Of a stretch of DNA of 64,000 nucleotides, positions 45,196-59,728 are shown in pieces (position 1 is the stretch's first letter; every line of letters begins with the position of its first letter). The stretch lies in the NCBI RefSeq assembly GCF_002812485.1, contig NZ_CP025003.1, positions 4,402,001 to 4,466,000 on the forward strand. Reading direction: 5' to 3'. The translations under genes were made by a program, and so were the position numbers. Below the pieces are notes generated by a model. It searched no databases and was not told the DNA's origin. It was given only the letters and a program-made list of their open reading frames with translations. Origin of the DNA: Dickeya fangzhongdai. GTDB lineage: Bacteria; Pseudomonadota; Gammaproteobacteria; Enterobacterales; Enterobacteriaceae.

Positions 45196-45738
45196 TTACA
45201 GCTGGATAAAGTGCTCACGGTAGTAAGCCAGTTCCGCTACCGATTCGCGGATATCGTCCAGCGCCTGATGGGTGTTGCGCTTTTTGAATCCGGCCAGCAT
45301 CTCCGGCTTCCAGCGGCGCGCCAGTTCTTTGAGCGTGCTGACGTCCAGATAACGATAGTGGAAGTAGGCTTCCAGTTCCGGCATGTAACGGAACAGAAAG
45401 CGGCGATCCTGCCCGATGCTGTTGCCGCAAATCGGCGATTTGCCCGCCGGCACCCACTGCTGCAGGAATGCGATGGTTTCCCGTTCCGCGGCGCTTTCGT
45501 CAAAGGCGCTGGCTTTGACCCGATCCACCAGCCCGCTGGCGGTGTGGGTGCGCACGTTCCAGTCATCCATCAGCGCCAGTTGGCTGTCCGGCTGATGCAC
45601 CGCCAGCGTCGGGCCTTCCGCCAGTACGTTCAGGTTGGCATCGGTCACCAGTGTTGCGATCTCGATGATCCGGTCCCGCTCGGGATCCAGCCCCGTCATT
45701 TCCAAATCGATCCAGATCAGGTTGTTTTCATTTACCAT
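45196..45738 (-). CDS. orn: Oligoribonuclease
   Basis: 180 residues. Orn is the DEDDh 3'-5' exonuclease that finishes RNA decay by degrading di- and short oligonucleotides. The acidic motifs are visible: [11 protein letters not shown], the central [11 protein letters not shown] and the C-terminal [10 protein letters not shown]. It is divergent from rsgA, its conserved neighbour in Enterobacterales. Confidence 0.97.
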   Translation of the reverse strand: MVNENNLIWIDLEMTGLDPERDRIIEIATLVTDANLNVLAEGPTLAVHQPDSQLALMDDWNVRTHTASGLVDRVKASAFDESAAERETIAFLQQWVPAGKSPICGNSIGQDRRFLFRYMPELEAYFHYRYLDVSTLKELARRWKPEMLAGFKKRNTHQALDDIRESVAELAYYREHFIQL

Positions 45739-45885
45739 CGTCGCCTTTCCCGTGTCGCCGTTGCTGAAAATTTCGCCGGCGGCAGGCTGACAGGCCCGCT
45801 GGCGGCGGTTAATTAAAATAAAATAGCGTGTATTATAGTCGCTTCCATCGCCACCGGCGATAAGCGCCGAACCAAGAGAGACCGC

Positions 45886-46935
45886 GTGAGTAAAAAGAAA
45901 CTGTCAAAAGGTCAGCAACGGCGGGTCAGCGCCAACCATCAGCGCCGCCTGAAACATGCCGACAGCAAGGTCGAGTGGGATGACAGCCAACTGAGCGAAC
46001 CGCAGGAAGGCGTCATCATCAGTCGTTTCGGCATGCACGCCGATGTGGAAGCGCCGAACGGCGAGCTGCACCGCTGCAACATTCGCCGAACCATCCACTC
46101 GCTGGTCACCGGCGATCGGGTGGTCTGGCGCGCCGGCAACGAAACGCTGGCCGGCATCAGCGGCATCGTCGAGGCGGTGCATCCGCGTCAGTCGGTGTTG
46201 ACCCGCCCGGACTACTATGACGGTCTCAAACCCATTGCCGCCAACATCGATCAGATTGTGATTGTCTCCGCCATTCTGCCGGAGCTGTCGCTCAATATTA
46301 TCGATCGTTATCTGGTGGCCTGCGAAACGCTGGAAATCGAGCCGCTGATCGTGCTCAACAAAACCGATCTGCTGGATGACGAAGGCCGGGCGTTTGTGGA
46401 AGAGGTGATGGATATCTATCGCGCGCTGCACTACCGGGTGTTGATGATGTCCAGCCACACCCAGCAGGGCGTCGCCGAGCTGGAAGCCGCGCTAACCGGC
46501 CGCGTCAGCATCTTTGCCGGGCAGTCCGGCGTCGGTAAATCGAGCCTGCTCAACGCACTGCTCTACCTTGACGACGCCCAAATTCTGGTCAACGACGTAT
46601 CCGACGCTTCCGGACTGGGCCAGCACACCACCACCGCCGCTCGTCTGTACCATTTCCCGCACGGCGGCGATGTCATCGACTCGCCGGGCGTGCGCGAATT
46701 CGGGCTGTGGCATCTGGATCCGGAACAGGTGACGCGCGGTTTTATCGAGTTCCGCGAATACCTGGGCAGTTGCAAATTCCGCGACTGCAAACACGACACC
46801 GACCCCGGCTGCGCCATTCGCGCCGCGCTGGAACGCGGGGAGATAGCACCAGAGCGTTTCGACAATTATCACCGTATCCTTGAGAGCATGGCGCAGGTAA
46901 AAACGCGTAAATCCTTTTCTGCTCCGGATAACTGA
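45886..46935 (+). CDS. rsgA: Ribosome small-subunit GTPase RsgA
   Basis: 349 residues from a GTG start ([14 protein letters not shown]). RsgA helps mature the 30S subunit. It has an OB-fold N terminus and a circularly permuted GTPase with NKTD (LNKTDLLDD), the P-loop GQSGVGKSS and DSPG, followed by a C-terminal zinc finger (Cys-His-Cys in [14 protein letters not shown]). It is divergent from orn. Confidence 0.97.
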   Translation: MSKKKLSKGQQRRVSANHQRRLKHADSKVEWDDSQLSEPQEGVIISRFGMHADVEAPNGELHRCNIRRTIHSLVTGDRVVWRAGNETLAGISGIVEAVHPRQSVLTRPDYYDGLKPIAANIDQIVIVSAILPELSLNIIDRYLVACETLEIEPLIVLNKTDLLDDEGRAFVEEVMDIYRALHYRVLMMSSHTQQGVAELEAALTGRVSIFAGQSGVGKSSLLNALLYLDDAQILVNDVSDASGLGQHTTTAARLYHFPHGGDVIDSPGVREFGLWHLDPEQVTRGFIEFREYLGSCKFRDCKHDTDPGCAIRAALERGEIAPERFDNYHRILESMAQVKTRKSFSAPDN

Positions 46936-47006
46936 CATTTATCGTATCCACCGCTACAATGCGCCCCTTTTTACGGCGTACCCTTAAAAAAACGACGAGG
47001 CTCACT

Positions 47007-47918
47007 GTGCTGGACAGAATCAAGATTGCTCTACAACATCTGCTCCCGAAGGTCTGGCTGACGCAACTGGCTGGCTGGGGAGCCGACCGTCAGGCCGGCA
47101 TGCTCACCAAACTGGTGATTGACCTGTTTGCCCGCATCTACAAAGTCAACATGCAGGAAGCGCAGCAACCGGATACCGCATCCTACCGCTCGTTCAACGA
47201 CTTCTTTGTGCGCCCGCTGAAACCCGGCATCCGCCCGGTAGACCCGCTGCCGAACCGGCTGGTGTTGCCCGCCGACGGCACCATCTCCCAGTTGGGCACC
47301 ATTGACGACGACCGGATCCTGCAGGCCAAACAGCACGACTACACGCTGGAAGCGCTGCTGGCCGGCAACTACATTATCGCCGACCTGTTCCGTGACGGTC
47401 TGTTTGTCACCACCTATCTCTCCCCGCGCGATTACCACCGCGTCCACATGCCGTGCGACGGCATTTTGCGCGATATGATTTACGTGCCGGGCGACCTGTT
47501 TTCGGTCAATCCACTGACCGCCGCCAACGTACCGAACCTGTTTGCCCGCAACGAACGCGTGATCTGCCTGTTCGATACGCCGTTCGGTCCGATGGTGCAG
47601 ATTCTGGTCGGCGCCACCATCGTCGGCAGCATCGAAACCGTCTGGGCGGGGGTGGTAACCCCTCCGCGCGAAGGCATCATCAAACGCTGGGCCTATCCGA
47701 TGGAAGGCGAAGGCGCGGTAATTCTGGAGAAAGGCGACGAGATGGGCCGCTTCAAACTCGGCTCCACGGTGATTAACCTGTTTGCGAAAGACCGGGTGCA
47801 ATTGATGCCCGGACTGGCCAGCCAAAGCGCCACTCGCATGGGTGAAGCCATGGCCGAAGCGCTGGATGAGGACGTTTTGGCGCGCATGAATGCCGCCAAC
47901 GACAGCGATACCCCCTGA
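47007..47918 (+). CDS. psd: Phosphatidylserine decarboxylase
   Basis: 303 residues from a GTG start with GAGG upstream; this start aligns with the E. coli N terminus ([14 protein letters not shown]). Psd makes phosphatidylethanolamine at the inner membrane. The proenzyme self-cleavage site LGST ([11 protein letters not shown]), where the Ser becomes the pyruvoyl group, is present, as is [11 protein letters not shown]. It is shorter at the C terminus than E. coli Psd. Confidence 0.96.
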   Translation: MLDRIKIALQHLLPKVWLTQLAGWGADRQAGMLTKLVIDLFARIYKVNMQEAQQPDTASYRSFNDFFVRPLKPGIRPVDPLPNRLVLPADGTISQLGTIDDDRILQAKQHDYTLEALLAGNYIIADLFRDGLFVTTYLSPRDYHRVHMPCDGILRDMIYVPGDLFSVNPLTAANVPNLFARNERVICLFDTPFGPMVQILVGATIVGSIETVWAGVVTPPREGIIKRWAYPMEGEGAVILEKGDEMGRFKLGSTVINLFAKDRVQLMPGLASQSATRMGEAMAEALDEDVLARMNAANDSDTP

Positions 47919-47947
47919 CCCCATCAACCCGCCTGAGGAGGCCAGCC

Positions 47948-51271
<3,324 letters not shown>

Positions 51272-51286
51272 CCCCTCTGCAAAAAG

Positions 51287-51319
51287 AAAACCACGGCAAG
51301 CGATGGCTTCCGTGGTTTT
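51287..51319. terminator. Bidirectional terminator between mscM and epmA
   Basis: AAAACCACGG/CCGTGGTTTT with a 13-base loop lies between two convergent genes. Confidence 0.85.
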
Positions 51320-51351
51320 CAGTCAGACTGAATAATAAAGGAAAAGCGGCG

Positions 51352-52329
51352 TCAGGCGCGATCCACCGTAAACGCCATCACCTCGCCGATAGACTCGGCA
51401 TTCAGCGCCATCATCACCAGACGATCAACGCCCAGCGCCACGCCGGAACACGGCGGGATACCGGCTTCCAGCGCCGCCAGCAGGTTTTCGTCGATCGGCT
51501 GCATCGGCAGGCCGCGCGCCGCGCGTTTGCGGTTATCCTGCTCGAAACGCTGACGTTGCTCTTTGCTGTCGGTCAGTTCGCAAAAACCGTTAGCCAGTTC
51601 GATGCCTTTGTAATAGACCTCGAAACGCTCCGCCACCCGGTGATCCTCGGTGCTGATTTCCGCCAGCGCCGCCTGCGTTGCCGGGAAATGGTAGACAAAC
51701 GCCGGTTTGTCGCGGCCGATTTGCGGCTCCACGCCAAACGCGAACAGCAGTTGCAGCAGGGTGTCGCGATCCTCTTCCCGGTTGGCGACATCCCCCACGC
51801 CGATTTTCTCCGCCGCTTCACGCAGCTGCGCCTTGTCCGCCGACAGCGGATCCACCTCCAGATGACGCTGGAACGCCTGCTGATAGGAAAGCATCTCCGC
51901 GCTGTCGCACTCCAGCACCTGTTGCAGCAGGTCATCCATTTCGTTCATCAGCCGGTACATGTCATAGTGCGGGCGATACCACTCCAGCATGGTGAACTCA
52001 GGGTTGTGATAACGGCCGGATTCTTCGTTGCGGAAACTGCGGCACAGTTGGTAAATCGGCCCGCTGCCCGCCGCCAGCAGGCGTTTCATGTGGTATTCCG
52101 GGCTGGTCATCAGATACAGCGCCATGCCATCGGCGGCGCCGGGGCCGACAAAGTGGGTCTGGAACGGGAACAGATGCACATCCGTCACCGTCGCCTGGCT
52201 CATGGCCGGCGTTTCCACTTCCAGCACGCCGCGGTCTGAGAAGAAACGCCGGATTTCTTTCATTATCGACGCCCGCTTCAACAGATTGGCGACAGGGGCG
52301 CTGGGCTGCCAACTTGCCGTTTCGCTCAT
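51352..52329 (-). CDS. epmA: EF-P beta-lysine ligase EpmA
   Basis: 325 residues, the length of E. coli EpmA (PoxA/GenX). It is a class II lysyl-tRNA-synthetase-like enzyme that attaches (R)-beta-lysine to Lys34 of EF-P. It lacks the anticodon-binding domain and has the class II motifs ([32 protein letters not shown]). The ATG at 52329 is preceded by GGAGTGGA; an upstream GTG is possible but less likely. Confidence 0.96.
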   Translation of the reverse strand: MSETASWQPSAPVANLLKRASIMKEIRRFFSDRGVLEVETPAMSQATVTDVHLFPFQTHFVGPGAADGMALYLMTSPEYHMKRLLAAGSGPIYQLCRSFRNEESGRYHNPEFTMLEWYRPHYDMYRLMNEMDDLLQQVLECDSAEMLSYQQAFQRHLEVDPLSADKAQLREAAEKIGVGDVANREEDRDTLLQLLFAFGVEPQIGRDKPAFVYHFPATQAALAEISTEDHRVAERFEVYYKGIELANGFCELTDSKEQRQRFEQDNRKRAARGLPMQPIDENLLAALEAGIPPCSGVALGVDRLVMMALNAESIGEVMAFTVDRA

Positions 52330-52588
52330 GATTTCCACTCCACACTAAAACTGGAGGTGCAGTCTACCCGCATCACCACAGCCAGACAAATTTATCCCGC
52401 GAAGGGTTTTCCTCTATTTGGCTTACCTATATTCATAATTACCAGGCGCCGCCTAATCCAGACTCCCGGAGATTCACCCGGCGGCCCTCTTGCTGCAACT
52501 CAAATTATTTGGGGTATGAAAGTGCTATTTGCGGATAAATCACATTTTCCGGAATATGTCCGTATAGATATTAAAAAACAGCAAAATG
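52330..52588. other. Intergenic region epmA-frdA, distal part
   Basis: No gene is visible. Most of it is an ERIC-type repeat (about 52422-52516). The frd control region follows. Confidence 0.6.
52422..52516. repeat. ERIC (IRU) repeat, partial
   Basis: GGAGATTCACCCGGCGGCCC followed by TGCTGCAACTCAAATTATTT and GGGTATG matches the conserved right half of the ERIC consensus. The left half is diverged. Confidence 0.75.
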
Positions 52589-52630
52589 CTGGATCACATC
52601 AAATTTCAGTCATCTACAAATCGCTATAAT
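52589..52630 (+). promoter_or_regulatory. Anaerobic promoter of frdABCD with FNR-like site
   Basis: CTGGATCACATCAA (52589-52602) keeps a perfect ATCAA half of the FNR box and resembles the FNR site of E. coli frd, including the following ATTTCAG. A perfect TATAAT is at 52625-52630, placing the box about 41 bases upstream of the expected start point, the class II position. The leader to frdA is about 160 bases and AT-rich. Confidence 0.75.
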
Positions 52631-52798
52631 CATTTCCATACAAAAAAAGGGTGATTTAATCTCTCAGTACTGTTTGACCGGATATTTTTTCACTCGATTT
52701 AATGTCTTGGAAATTAAAACGGAAAATAAGTGGCTAAACTTAATTTCATATTATTTTCTTAATTTAATTTATTTAACTTAAGTAACTGGAGGCATGCA

Positions 52799-54595
52799 GT
52801 GCAAACCTTTAATGCCGATTTGGCCATTATCGGGGCCGGGGGAGCAGGTTTACGGGCGGCGATCGCCGCAGCAGAAGCAAATCCCCAACTCAAGATTGCG
52901 CTGATTTCCAAAGTCTACCCGATGCGCAGCCACACCGTGGCTGCCGAAGGGGGATCGGCGGCAGTCACACAGGATCACGATAGCTTCGACTTCCACTTCC
53001 ACGATACCGTGGCCGGGGGAGACTGGTTGTGTGAACAGGACGTGGTGGATCACTTCGTGCAGCATTGCCCGCGTGAAATGACCCAGCTTGAACAGTGGGG
53101 CTGCCCGTGGAGCCGCAAACCGGACGGTTCGGTCAACGTGCGCCGCTTCGGCGGGATGAAGATCGAACGCACCTGGTTCGCCGCGGATAAAACCGGCTTC
53201 CACATGCTGCACACCCTGTTCCAGACTTCGCTGAAATACCCGCAGATTCAGCGCTTCGACGAGCACTTCGTGCTGGATATCCTGGTGGATGACGGGCAGG
53301 CCCGTGGGGTCGTCGCCATCAACATGATGGAAGGGTCGCTGATTCAGATTCGCGCCAACGCCATCGTGATGGCTACCGGCGGCGCCGGCCGCGTCTATCG
53401 CTACAACACCAACGGCGGCATCGTTACCGGCGACGGTATGGGCATGGCCTTCCGTCACGGCGTACCGCTGCGCGACATGGAATTCGTACAGTACCACCCC
53501 ACCGGCCTGCCGGGCTCCGGTATCCTGATGACCGAAGGCTGCCGCGGCGAAGGCGGCATCATGGTCAACAAAGACGGCTACCGCTACCTGCAGGACTACG
53601 GCCTCGGGCCGGAAACGCCGCTGGGCGAGCCGAAAAACAAATACATGGAGCTGGGTCCGCGCGACAAAGTTTCGCAGGCCTTCTGGCACGAATGGCGCGC
53701 CGGACGCACCGTGTCCACCCCGCTGGGCGACGTGGTCTACCTCGACCTGCGTCATCTGGGCGAGAAGAAACTGAAAGAACGCCTGCCGTTCATTTGCGAA
53801 CTGGCAAAAGCCTACGTCGGCGTCGACCCGGTGAAAGAGCCGATTCCGATTCGCCCCACCGCGCACTACACCATGGGCGGCATCGAAACCGACCAGCAGT
53901 GTGAAACCCGTATTCAGGGCCTGTTCGCCGTCGGCGAATGTTCGTCCGTCGGTCTGCACGGCGCCAACCGTCTCGGTTCCAACTCACTGGCGGAACTGGT
54001 GGTCTTCGGCCGCGTCGCCGGTGAAAAAGCGGTGGAACGCTCGCAGGCGGCAGCGCCGGCCAACGCCAGCGCGCTGGATGCGCAGGCCAAAGACGTGGAA
54101 CAGCGCCTGCACGCGTTGATGAAGCAGGAAGGCACCGAAAGCTGGGCCAAAATCCGCGACGAAATGGGGCTGTCGATGGAAGAAGGCTGCGGCATCTACC
54201 GCACCACCGACCTGATGCAGAAAACCGTCGACAAACTGGCGGAACTGAAAGAACGCTTCAAGCGCGTGAAGATCACCGACCATTCCAGCGTGTTCAACAC
54301 CGATCTGCTCTACACCATCGAACTGGGCCACAGCCTGGACGTTGCCGAGTGTATGGCGCATTCCGCCATCAACCGCAAAGAGTCCCGCGGCGCGCACCAG
54401 CGTTTGGATGAAGGCTGCACCGAACGCGACGACGTCAATTTCCTGAAGCACACGCTGGCGTTTTATAACCCGGAAGGCGCGCCCCGCCTGGAATACAGCG
54501 ATGTGAAGATCACCAAGCTGCCGCCGGCGAAACGCGTTTACGGCGCCGAAGCGGAAGCTCAGGAGAAAAACAAGAAGGAGCAAGCGAATGGCTGA
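52799..54595 (+). CDS. frdA: Fumarate reductase flavoprotein subunit
   Basis: 598 residues from a GTG start preceded by GGAGG. FrdA reduces fumarate with electrons from menaquinol during anaerobic respiration. It has the FAD motif [16 protein letters not shown], the covalent-flavin His in [11 protein letters not shown], and active-site stretches [11 protein letters not shown] and [10 protein letters not shown]. It is first in frdABCD and overlaps frdB. Confidence 0.98.
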   Translation: MQTFNADLAIIGAGGAGLRAAIAAAEANPQLKIALISKVYPMRSHTVAAEGGSAAVTQDHDSFDFHFHDTVAGGDWLCEQDVVDHFVQHCPREMTQLEQWGCPWSRKPDGSVNVRRFGGMKIERTWFAADKTGFHMLHTLFQTSLKYPQIQRFDEHFVLDILVDDGQARGVVAINMMEGSLIQIRANAIVMATGGAGRVYRYNTNGGIVTGDGMGMAFRHGVPLRDMEFVQYHPTGLPGSGILMTEGCRGEGGIMVNKDGYRYLQDYGLGPETPLGEPKNKYMELGPRDKVSQAFWHEWRAGRTVSTPLGDVVYLDLRHLGEKKLKERLPFICELAKAYVGVDPVKEPIPIRPTAHYTMGGIETDQQCETRIQGLFAVGECSSVGLHGANRLGSNSLAELVVFGRVAGEKAVERSQAAAPANASALDAQAKDVEQRLHALMKQEGTESWAKIRDEMGLSMEEGCGIYRTTDLMQKTVDKLAELKERFKRVKITDHSSVFNTDLLYTIELGHSLDVAECMAHSAINRKESRGAHQRLDEGCTERDDVNFLKHTLAFYNPEGAPRLEYSDVKITKLPPAKRVYGAEAEAQEKNKKEQANG

Positions 54596-55322
54596 TATGC
54601 AAACCCTGAAAATGGAAGTCATGCGCTATAACCCGGAGCAGGACAACGCCCCGCACTTCGAAACTTACGAGGTGCCGTATACCCGCGAAACCTCGCTGCT
54701 GGACGCGCTGGGCTACATCAAGGACAACCTGGCGCCGGACCTGTCCTACCGCTGGTCCTGCCGCATGGCGATTTGCGGCTCCTGCGGCATGATGGTCAAC
54801 AACGTGCCGAAGCTGGCCTGTAAAACCTTCCTGCGTGAGTACACCGGCGGCATGAAGGTCGAAGCGCTGGGCAACTTCCCGATCGAACGCGATCTGGTGG
54901 TGGACATGACCCACTTCATCGAAAGTCTGGAAGCGATTAAGCCGTACATCATCGGCAACAACCGCACGCCGGACCAGGGACCGAACAAGCAGACGCCGGC
55001 CCAGATGGCGAAATACCACCAGTTCTCCGGTTGCATCAACTGCGGGCTGTGCTACGCCGCCTGTCCGCAGTTCGGCCTGAATCCGGAGTTCATCGGTCCC
55101 GCTGCCATCACGCTGGCGCACCGTTACAACCTGGACAACCGCGACCACGGCAAGAAAGAGCGTATGGCGCAACTGAACAGCGACAACGGCGTCTGGTCCT
55201 GTACTTTCGTGGGTTACTGCTCCGAAGTGTGTCCGAAGCACGTCGATCCGGCGGCGGCTATCCAGCAGGGTAAGGTGGAAAGCGCCAAAGACTTCATGAT
55301 CGCCATGCTGAGACCACAATAA
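54588..55322 (+). CDS. frdB: Fumarate reductase iron-sulfur subunit
   Basis: 244 residues with three cluster sites: a [2Fe-2S] site in [12 protein letters not shown], a [4Fe-4S] site in [12 protein letters not shown] and a [3Fe-4S] site using [11 protein letters not shown]. It starts inside the last codons of frdA. Confidence 0.98.
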   Translation: MADMQTLKMEVMRYNPEQDNAPHFETYEVPYTRETSLLDALGYIKDNLAPDLSYRWSCRMAICGSCGMMVNNVPKLACKTFLREYTGGMKVEALGNFPIERDLVVDMTHFIESLEAIKPYIIGNNRTPDQGPNKQTPAQMAKYHQFSGCINCGLCYAACPQFGLNPEFIGPAAITLAHRYNLDNRDHGKKERMAQLNSDNGVWSCTFVGYCSEVCPKHVDPAAAIQQGKVESAKDFMIAMLRPQ

Positions 55323-55334
55323 GGGAGGCAACAA

Positions 55335-55730
55335 ATGATCACCAAACGTAAAGCGTATGTCCGTGGCATGACGCCCACCTGGTGGCAGAAGCTCGGTTTC
55401 TACCGTTTCTATATGCTGCGCGAAGGCACCGCGGTACCCGCCGTCTGGTTCAGCATCGTGCTGCTGCATGGCGTGTTTTCGCTCAAAGCCGGTCCGGAAG
55501 GCTGGAGCCAGTTTGTCAGCTTCCTGCAAAACCCGCTGGTACTGTTGCTCAACATCATCGCCTTGCTGGCGGCGGTGTTGCACACCAAGACCTGGTTCGA
55601 TCTGGCGCCGAAGGCGAGCATTATCATCGTAAAAGATGAAAAAATGGGGCCGGAGCCGGTGGTTAAAGGACTGTGGGCGGTCACCGTCGTTGTCACGCTG
55701 GCGGTGCTGGCCATCGCCTTGCTGTTCTGA
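55335..55730 (+). CDS. frdC: Fumarate reductase membrane anchor FrdC
   Basis: 131 residues with three membrane helices. The N terminus [31 protein letters not shown] is characteristic. It binds menaquinol with FrdD. GGAGG precedes the ATG. Confidence 0.97.
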   Translation: MITKRKAYVRGMTPTWWQKLGFYRFYMLREGTAVPAVWFSIVLLHGVFSLKAGPEGWSQFVSFLQNPLVLLLNIIALLAAVLHTKTWFDLAPKASIIIVKDEKMGPEPVVKGLWAVTVVVTLAVLAIALLF

Positions 55731-55744
55731 ACAGGAGGAATCTC

Positions 55745-56101
55745 GTGATTAATCAACAACCCAAACGTTCCGACGAACCGCCGTTCTGGGGCCTGTTCGG
55801 CGCCGGCGGCATGTGGAGCGCCATTTTCGCGCCGGTTATCATCCTGCTGGTCGGGGTTCTGCTGCCGCTTGGTCTGTTCCCGCAGGCGCTGACCTACGAT
55901 CGCATCGCCGCGTTCAGCCACAGCCTGATTGGCCGCGCGTTCCTGCTGCTGATGATCGTGCTGCCGCTGTGGTGCGGCCTGCACCGTATCCATCACGCCA
56001 TGCATGACCTGAAAATCCATGTGCCGGCCGGCAAATGGGTGTTCTACGGTCTGGCGGCGATCCTGTCGGTCGTCACTATCATTGGTGTGGTTACGCTGTA
56101 A
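55745..56101 (+). CDS. frdD: Fumarate reductase membrane anchor FrdD
   Basis: 118 residues from a GTG start preceded by AGGAGG. It has three membrane helices and the conserved [19 protein letters not shown] and [13 protein letters not shown]. An in-frame extension upstream overlaps frdC and is not used. Confidence 0.97.
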   Translation: MINQQPKRSDEPPFWGLFGAGGMWSAIFAPVIILLVGVLLPLGLFPQALTYDRIAAFSHSLIGRAFLLLMIVLPLWCGLHRIHHAMHDLKIHVPAGKWVFYGLAAILSVVTIIGVVTL

Positions 56102-56124
56102 AACCGCCGCCTCGCCATGTCTCA

Positions 56125-56151
56125 CGGCTCGCACTCTGCGGGCCGTTTTTT
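56125..56151 (+). terminator. Terminator of frdABCD
   Basis: CGGCTCGCA/TGCGGGCCG with a 3-base loop is followed by TTTTTT. Confidence 0.88.
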
Positions 56152-56219
56152 ATTGCATCTTCACTTCCCGCTTCCTACTGTTAAACCATGTTCAAACCAA
56201 AAGGCACAGGAAGCCGCGC

Positions 56220-56768
56220 ATGAAGCACTGGCGCTTATTGCTGACATCGTTTATCGCACTGTTTACGACCGCATGCAGTACCACAACGCCACAGGGCGTT
56301 CAGATCGTGGACAACTTCGAGCCTTCCCGCTATATGGGAACCTGGTATGAAATCGCCCGACTGGACCACCGTTTCGAGCGTGGTCTGGAGCAGGTCACCG
56401 CCACTTACAGCCCACGCGAGGACGGCGGCATCACCGTGGTTAACCGCGGTTTCGACCCGGTTAAGCGGGTCTGGCGCGAAAGTATCGGTAAGGGCTACTT
56501 CACCGGCTCGCCGCAACGCGCCGCGCTGAAAGTGTCGTTCTTCGGCCCGTTTTACGGCGGCTACAACGTGATTGCGCTGGACAGCGACTATCGCTACGCG
56601 TTGGTATGCGGCCCAAACCGCGATTATTTGTGGATTCTGTCCCGCACGCCTGAAATCCCTCCGCTCGTCAGGCAGGCGCTGCTGGCGACCGCTCAACGCA
56701 ATGGATTCCAGACGGACAGCTTAATCTGGGTTAAACCATTCTCTGGGTTAAACCATTCTCTGGGTTAA
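56220..56768 (+). CDS. blc: Outer-membrane lipoprotein lipocalin Blc
   Basis: 182 residues. A lipoprotein signal ends in LFTTAC. The lipocalin signature YMGTWYEIARLDHRFERGL and the second motif YRYALVCGPNRDYLWILSR are clear. Blc binds lysophospholipids and supports envelope maintenance. AGGAAG precedes the ATG. The last codons come from a 17-bp tandem duplication, so the C terminus differs from relatives. Confidence 0.95.
   Translation: MKHWRLLLTSFIALFTTACSTTTPQGVQIVDNFEPSRYMGTWYEIARLDHRFERGLEQVTATYSPREDGGITVVNRGFDPVKRVWRESIGKGYFTGSPQRAALKVSFFGPFYGGYNVIALDSDYRYALVCGPNRDYLWILSRTPEIPPLVRQALLATAQRNGFQTDSLIWVKPFSGLNHSLG
56726..56767. repeat. 17-bp tandem repeat at the end of blc
   Basis: CTGGGTTAAACCATTCT occurs at 56726-56742 and 56743-56759, with a third partial copy to 56767. 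Because 17 is not a multiple of three, the duplication shifts the frame and creates the final NHSLG residues. Confidence 0.85.
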
Positions 56769-56936
56769 TCCACTCGCCGGTTCAGGGAAATAATCAGGCT
56801 GACCGAAACAACACAGGAAATAAATAAAACAGCGTTTTGATATTGTTATTTCCTGCAATAACAGGCCAATTCGTCCGGCTTATTTTCAGCCGGCGATCGC
56901 GCCGACTGTTTTTACGAAATATCGTTACGCGATGGG

Positions 56937-57290
56937 TCAACCCATAATTTTATCGCGGAACATAAAGAATACCGCGCCCAGCAGACACAGCCCGGCCCAA
57001 ATATAGTCGGTACGGAATGGCTCTTTGAGAATAATTATCGAAAAGGGAATAAAGACTGACAGGCTGATCACTTCCTGCAGAATTTTCAGTTGCCCGGCAG
57101 ACGCCACCTGATAACCGATACGGTTGGCCGGCACCTGCAACAGGTATTCAAACAGTGCGATCCCCCAACTGACCAACGCCGCCACCATCCAGGTACGGCC
57201 GCTGAAATAGCGAAGGTGCCCATACCAGGCAAAGGTCATGAATACATTACTGAGGGTCAGCATGAAAACCGTGATAATTAGTGGGGACAT
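56937..57290 (-). CDS. DUF486/DMT-family small membrane protein
   Basis: 117 residues with four hydrophobic helices. VFMTFAWYGHLRY, WGIALFEYLLQVPANRIGY and AGQLKILQEVI are typical of the DUF486 branch of drug/metabolite transporter proteins. Substrate unknown. AAGGAGAG precedes the ATG. Confidence 0.88.
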   Translation of the reverse strand: MSPLIITVFMLTLSNVFMTFAWYGHLRYFSGRTWMVAALVSWGIALFEYLLQVPANRIGYQVASAGQLKILQEVISLSVFIPFSIIILKEPFRTDYIWAGLCLLGAVFFMFRDKIMG

Positions 57291-57405
57291 AGCACTCTCC
57301 TTAACCAAGACGCGGCATTATTACGTCAGGCGGCGCAAAATACCATCAGGCAACGCTCGGCGTGTGTGAGAGAATTTTTCAGGCGGGATATCAAAGGCAA
57401 AGCAA

Positions 57406-57436
57406 CGCGTAAACCGCCCGACGGGCAGTTTACGCG
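57406..57436 (-). terminator. Possible terminator after efp
   Basis: CGCGTAAAC/GTTTACGCG with an inner CGCCC/GGGCA pairing starts about 10 bases after the efp stop. The T-run is weak. Confidence 0.55.
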
Positions 57437-57445
57437 CCGGGAAGA

Positions 57446-58012
57446 TTACTTCACGCGGGAGACGTATTCGCCGGAGCGGGTGTCAACCTTGATCACTTCG
57501 CCGATCTGCACGAACAACGGCACTTTTACCACGGCGCCGGTGGACAGGGTAGCCGGCTTGCCGCCAGTACCGGCGGTATCGCCTTTCAGGCCTGGATCGG
57601 TTTCGGTGATTTCAGCTTCGATAAAGTTCGGCGGCTGAACGGCGATCGGCCGACCGTCCCACAGGGTAACGATACATTCGGCGTTATCCTGCAACCACTT
57701 AGCAGAATCACCCACGGTTTTCGCTTCAACCTGATGCTGTTCAAAGGTTTCAGGATGCATGAAATGGAAGAACTCACCGTCGTTATACAGGTAGTTCATG
57801 TTGGTATCCATCACGTCAGCGCCTTCAGCCGAGTCGGTAGACTTGAAGGTTTTCTCAACGCGGGACCCCGTCAACAGACGACGCATTTTGACGCGAGCAA
57901 AAGCCTGGCCTTTACCCGGTTTCACAAATTCACTGGATTCGATGGCATACGGCTCGCCTTCGAACATGATTTTAAGACCGGAGCGGAAATCGTTGCTAAA
58001 ATAAGTCGCCAT
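57446..58012 (-). CDS. efp: Elongation factor P
   Basis: 188 residues. EF-P relieves ribosome stalling at polyproline. Lys34 in [10 protein letters not shown] is the residue modified with beta-lysine by EpmA and EpmB, both encoded in this window. The three beta-barrel domains are intact. It is divergent from epmB with 39 bases between the starts. Confidence 0.98.
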   Translation of the reverse strand: MATYFSNDFRSGLKIMFEGEPYAIESSEFVKPGKGQAFARVKMRRLLTGSRVEKTFKSTDSAEGADVMDTNMNYLYNDGEFFHFMHPETFEQHQVEAKTVGDSAKWLQDNAECIVTLWDGRPIAVQPPNFIEAEITETDPGLKGDTAGTGGKPATLSTGAVVKVPLFVQIGEVIKVDTRSGEYVSRVK

Positions 58013-58051
58013 AATGGCCCTCTACATTAATACTGGTACTTAGCCAAAAAA

Positions 58052-59095
58052 ATGGCACACATTGTAACCCTAAATATACCTTCCCGAGAAGATTGGTTGC
58101 AGCAACTCACCGACGTTATTACCGATCCTGATGAATTGCTGCGACTTCTGGCGCTGGATAACCATCCGCAACTGACCGCCGGGCGCGATGCCCGCAAACT
58201 TTTCCCACTGCGGGTGCCGCGCGCGTTTGCCGCGCGCATGCGGCCCGGCGATGCGCGCGATCCGCTGTTGTTGCAGGTGCTGACCGCGCAGGACGAGTTC
58301 ATCACCACCCCCGGCTTCAGCCACGACCCGCTGGACGAACAGCACAGCGTGGTGCCCGGACTGCTGCACAAATACCGCAATCGCGCGCTGCTGCTGGTGA
58401 AAGGCGGGTGTGCGGTCAACTGCCGTTACTGCTTCCGCCGCCATTTTCCCTACCAGGATAATCAGGGCAACAAAGCCAACTGGCGCCAGGCGCTGGAGTA
58501 TATCCGCCGGCACCCGCAACTGGACGAAATCATCTTTTCCGGCGGCGACCCGCTGATGGCCAAGGATCACGAACTGGACTGGCTGCTGACCGAACTGGAA
58601 CAGATTCCCCACCTGAAACGGTTACGCATCCACACCCGCCTGCCGGTGGTGATTCCGGCGCGCATCACCCACGAACTCTGCCAGCGGCTGGCGCGCTCGT
58701 CGCTGCGCGTGGTGCTGGTGACCCACATCAACCACGCCAACGAAATCGACGCGGAATTCACCGACAGTATGGCACGTTTGCGCCGGGCGGGCGTGACGCT
58801 GCTCAATCAAAGCGTACTGCTGCGCAGCGTCAACGATAACGCCGACACGCTGGCGGCACTCAGCAACGCGTTGTTCGACGCCGGTATTCTGCCCTATTAC
58901 CTGCATGTGCTGGATAAAGTACAGGGCGCGGCGCACTTTTTGGTGCCGGACGACGAAGCGCGAACCTTGATCAGGGAATTGATGACGCGGGTATCAGGCT
59001 ATCTGGTGCCGAGCCTGACGCGGGAAATCGGCGGCGAAGCCAGCAAGACGCTGCTGGATATCGGTATGCCGCAACAACAGGAAAATCAGAACTGA
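58052..59095 (+). CDS. epmB: Lysine 2,3-aminomutase EpmB
   Basis: 347 residues. A radical-SAM, PLP-dependent enzyme that converts L-lysine to (R)-beta-lysine for EF-P. The radical-SAM motif CAVNCRYCFRRHF (CxxxCxxC) and the SGGDPLMAKD stretch are present. It lacks the C-terminal part of clostridial lysine aminomutases, as EpmB does. Confidence 0.97.
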   Translation: MAHIVTLNIPSREDWLQQLTDVITDPDELLRLLALDNHPQLTAGRDARKLFPLRVPRAFAARMRPGDARDPLLLQVLTAQDEFITTPGFSHDPLDEQHSVVPGLLHKYRNRALLLVKGGCAVNCRYCFRRHFPYQDNQGNKANWRQALEYIRRHPQLDEIIFSGGDPLMAKDHELDWLLTELEQIPHLKRLRIHTRLPVVIPARITHELCQRLARSSLRVVLVTHINHANEIDAEFTDSMARLRRAGVTLLNQSVLLRSVNDNADTLAALSNALFDAGILPYYLHVLDKVQGAAHFLVPDDEARTLIRELMTRVSGYLVPSLTREIGGEASKTLLDIGMPQQQENQN

Positions 59096-59099
59096 GGCA

Positions 59100-59125
59100 C
59101 CGCCAGCGTCACGCGACGCTGGCGG
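59100..59125. terminator. Bidirectional hairpin between epmB and yjeI
   Basis: CCGCCAGCGTC/GACGCTGGCGG with a 4-base loop lies between convergent genes, just after the epmB stop. Confidence 0.75.
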
Positions 59126-59134
59126 CCTTCGACA

Positions 59135-59479
59135 TCAGGGGCACTTATAAACCTGACCCTGCATCTTGCTGTCCAGCGGCGCGAAGCTGGACAGGAACGT
59201 CTGGCTCGGCGTAGTCGCGCCGTAAATCACGTTGCCGCCCATCTCCGCCGCCCTGTTGCGCAGGTCATTCGCCGCGCCGCGCATTGAGCTGCCTTCATCA
59301 CCGCCGCCCGACAACCAGTTGGATTGCGTGCCAGTAATATTGCCCAACAGCTGGCATTGCGCCGCTGGTTTACTGTCGGTAAAACGCACCGCCTGACCGG
59401 CAGCACTGAGTTCGTTGGTGGTGCTGCATCCCGCCAGCAAGGCGACAGCAGCCAATCCCATCAGAATACGAGTCCGCAT
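59135..59479 (-). CDS. yjeI: DUF4156 lipoprotein YjeI
   Basis: 114 residues. A lipoprotein signal (ILMGLAAVALLAGC) precedes a small domain (GQAVRFTDSKPAAQCQLLGNITG...LRNRAAEMGGNVI) typical of DUF4156. E. coli yjeI also lies beside epmB and efp. Function unknown. The 59,480-59,728 stretch upstream shows no other gene. Confidence 0.9.
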   Translation of the reverse strand: MRTRILMGLAAVALLAGCSTTNELSAAGQAVRFTDSKPAAQCQLLGNITGTQSNWLSGGGDEGSSMRGAANDLRNRAAEMGGNVIYGATTPSQTFLSSFAPLDSKMQGQVYKCP

Positions 59480-59728
59480 GCTTCTCTCCGTGATAGTCGA
59501 TACACTGGTCGAAGCCGGGCTACCCCGACCCGACAATCGAAAACTTATGCCAAAACAGGCTCATGTTACCACCATCGGGGTGGCAATTACCGGATAAACG
59601 ACAACAATTTCTGTTGCCATGACTGTGATCACGCCCGGCTTCACATCGGCGGGAACAGCATTGTCGCGCTCTGCCTCGGGGCATTCGTTGCAACCGAGGC
59701 TTTTCCCTTCACCAACAGGATATATCGC

